NCBI RefSeq assembly: GCF_000942395.1
Contig: NZ_LN812102.1
Span: 155,358 to 219,357, forward strand
Direction: 5' to 3'
Length of the DNA: 64,000 nucleotides
From: Risungbinella massiliensis
GTDB lineage: Bacteria; Bacillota; Bacilli; Thermoactinomycetales; Thermoactinomycetaceae
The notes under the pieces are model-generated. The model was not told the DNA's origin. It made no database searches and saw only the letters and a program-made list of their open reading frames with translations. The translations under genes and the position numbers were made by a program. Shown here one piece after another: positions 62,928-64,000 of the stretch. The number at the start of each line of letters is the position of its first letter. The first letter of the stretch is position 1.

Positions 62928-63968
62928 TTATGAAAGGGATATAACCCGTTTTTCTCGATGAGACTTCATCGCAAGCTCGATGATTTGGATCACACACAGC
63001 CCTTCTTCAGCAGAAACAGGTAAAGTAACATTCTCTGAAATAGCTGCTGCTATCCCTTGATAATAGGACTCATAACTTCCTGGTAATAGCTCTGTTTTTT
63101 TCATGCCGTTTTCTAGAGTTACTACTGTTCCATGTTGGGATTCAGTTGCTGCTCCCCATCCATTCATCCCTGGACGAGATCCAGCTTTTAAGGCATCTTC
63201 TTGTCCATCAATTCCATACTGAACAAAACTACCTTGTGTACCATGAACCTCATAGCGCGGTCCTGGTTGGAGAGAAAGCGAACCAGATCGTAAGATAACT
63301 TTCCGTTCATTTGGATAGTAGAGTGTTAGATGAAAACCATCTGGAGCTACTGCTTCTTTACGTTGTGTAAAAATATCTGCATAACCTGCTTCCGGCTTCC
63401 CAAATAAAATAAGTGCTTGATCAATCAAATGAGAACCTAGATCATATAACACCCCTGCACCTTCCGGGTCTTGTTCTTTCCAACGCGCCTGCACTTCAGG
63501 GCGGAAACGATCAAAATGGGCATAGTAGGTATGTATATCTCCTAGCTCGTTGGTTTGAATCAGATGACGCATTGTTAAAAAATCGTTATCCCATCGACGG
63601 TTATGAAAGACACTCAAAATCTTGTTCTTTTCTTTACTAAGGCGGATTAGCTCTTCTCCTTGCTCGGAACGAACAACAAACGGCTTGTCCACCACAACAT
63701 GTTTTCCGGCTAGAAGCGCCGCTTTGGCTAATTCATAATGACTAGAATTAGGCGTTGCTATTACTACGAGATCAATGCTAGGATCGTCTAAAATCTCACT
63801 CGTCTCTAATACCGCCTCTACTCGATTTCCTAAACTCTGTTTTACTTTTTCTTTTTGACTGGTTCGTACTTTCGTAAGTTGCAGTGATTCGGTAGACTGA
63901 ATAAGTGGAGCATGAAATACTTCTCCTGCAAGACCAAATCCTATTAATCCAACTGATAATTTTTCCAT
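62928..63968 (-). CDS. Gfo/Idh/MocA-family dehydrogenase, IolW-like
   Basis: 346 residues. VGLIGFGLAGEVFHAPLI is the NAD(P) Rossmann motif, GKHVVVDKPF contains the catalytic EKP-type lysine (DKP here), and GVLYDLGSHLIDQAL the active-site His/Asp. It resembles B. subtilis YvaA/IolW, an NADP-dependent scyllo-inositol dehydrogenase, but other sugar substrates are possible. ATG 63968 follows AGGGAGTGATTCATA. The last 32 bp of the window are its upstream region. Confidence 0.87.
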   Translation of the reverse strand: MEKLSVGLIGFGLAGEVFHAPLIQSTESLQLTKVRTSQKEKVKQSLGNRVEAVLETSEILDDPSIDLVVIATPNSSHYELAKAALLAGKHVVVDKPFVVRSEQGEELIRLSKEKNKILSVFHNRRWDNDFLTMRHLIQTNELGDIHTYYAHFDRFRPEVQARWKEQDPEGAGVLYDLGSHLIDQALILFGKPEAGYADIFTQRKEAVAPDGFHLTLYYPNERKVILRSGSLSLQPGPRYEVHGTQGSFVQYGIDGQEDALKAGSRPGMNGWGAATESQHGTVVTLENGMKKTELLPGSYESYYQGIAAAISENVTLPVSAEEGLCVIQIIELAMKSHREKRVISLS

Positions 63969-64000
63969 TATGAATCACTCCCTTTTCTTCCCTATTATAA

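Overview
The window comes from a low-GC, Gram-positive member of the Bacillota, class Bacilli. The gene set fits an aerobic, soil-type Bacillales organism: a coproporphyrin-type haem operon (hemE-hemH-hemY), a stand-alone bacterial nitric oxide synthase, divergent gltC/glutamate synthase, an MhqR quinone-stress regulon, YneB/DUF896 genes and Rph. Strong AGGAGG-type ribosome sites are common, and several genes use TTG or GTG starts. The family cannot be fixed from the sequence alone; Thermoactinomycetaceae or Bacillaceae are plausible. No rRNA, tRNA, CRISPR array or intact insertion sequence was recognised.

Layout. 0-8.4 kb: the 5' part of a rifampicin phosphotransferase, a secreted PIG-L deacetylase, a PAP2 phosphatase, a Bcr/CflA exporter, an acetyltransferase behind an apparent transcription attenuator, and an Rrf2 regulator beside a thioredoxin-reductase-like enzyme. 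8.4-11 kb: quinone-stress genes mhqN, mhqO and mhqR plus a divergent glyoxalase, with two MhqR-type boxes. 11-15.5 kb: a TspO-like membrane protein, mscL, a GC-rich minigene that looks foreign, a purine permease, and two small paralogous genes that each carry the same structured leader RNA. 15.6-22.3 kb: a DHA2 exporter, a phosphoesterase, a YwnA-like regulator with its NmrA-type reductase, an isochorismatase-like hydrolase, and a paired SMR exporter under TetR control. 22.7-27.3 kb: the haem operon and two single genes.

27.4-44 kb is the most plastic part. It holds a decayed SulP transporter, a divergent P450, a frameshifted VOC gene, nos, two near-identical P450 paralogues, a broken DUF4177 gene, a membrane hydrolase divergent from a two-component system, a truncated SDR fused against a TetR gene, and an internally deleted copy of the intact ABC exporter that lies next to it. 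44-64 kb is calmer: a GAF sensor, peptidase, resolvase, a NUDIX-GNAT fusion, the glutamate synthase locus, a DsbA-like protein, a peptide transporter, two APH-type kinases and a Gfo/Idh dehydrogenase.

The best candidate for something undescribed is the pair of leader RNAs at 14.64-14.77 and 15.10-15.24 kb. They share promoter context, a long hairpin, a covarying second hairpin with a bulged A, and sequences for a competing fold. Each lies directly in front of a small gene of the same unknown family and ends in a similar terminator.
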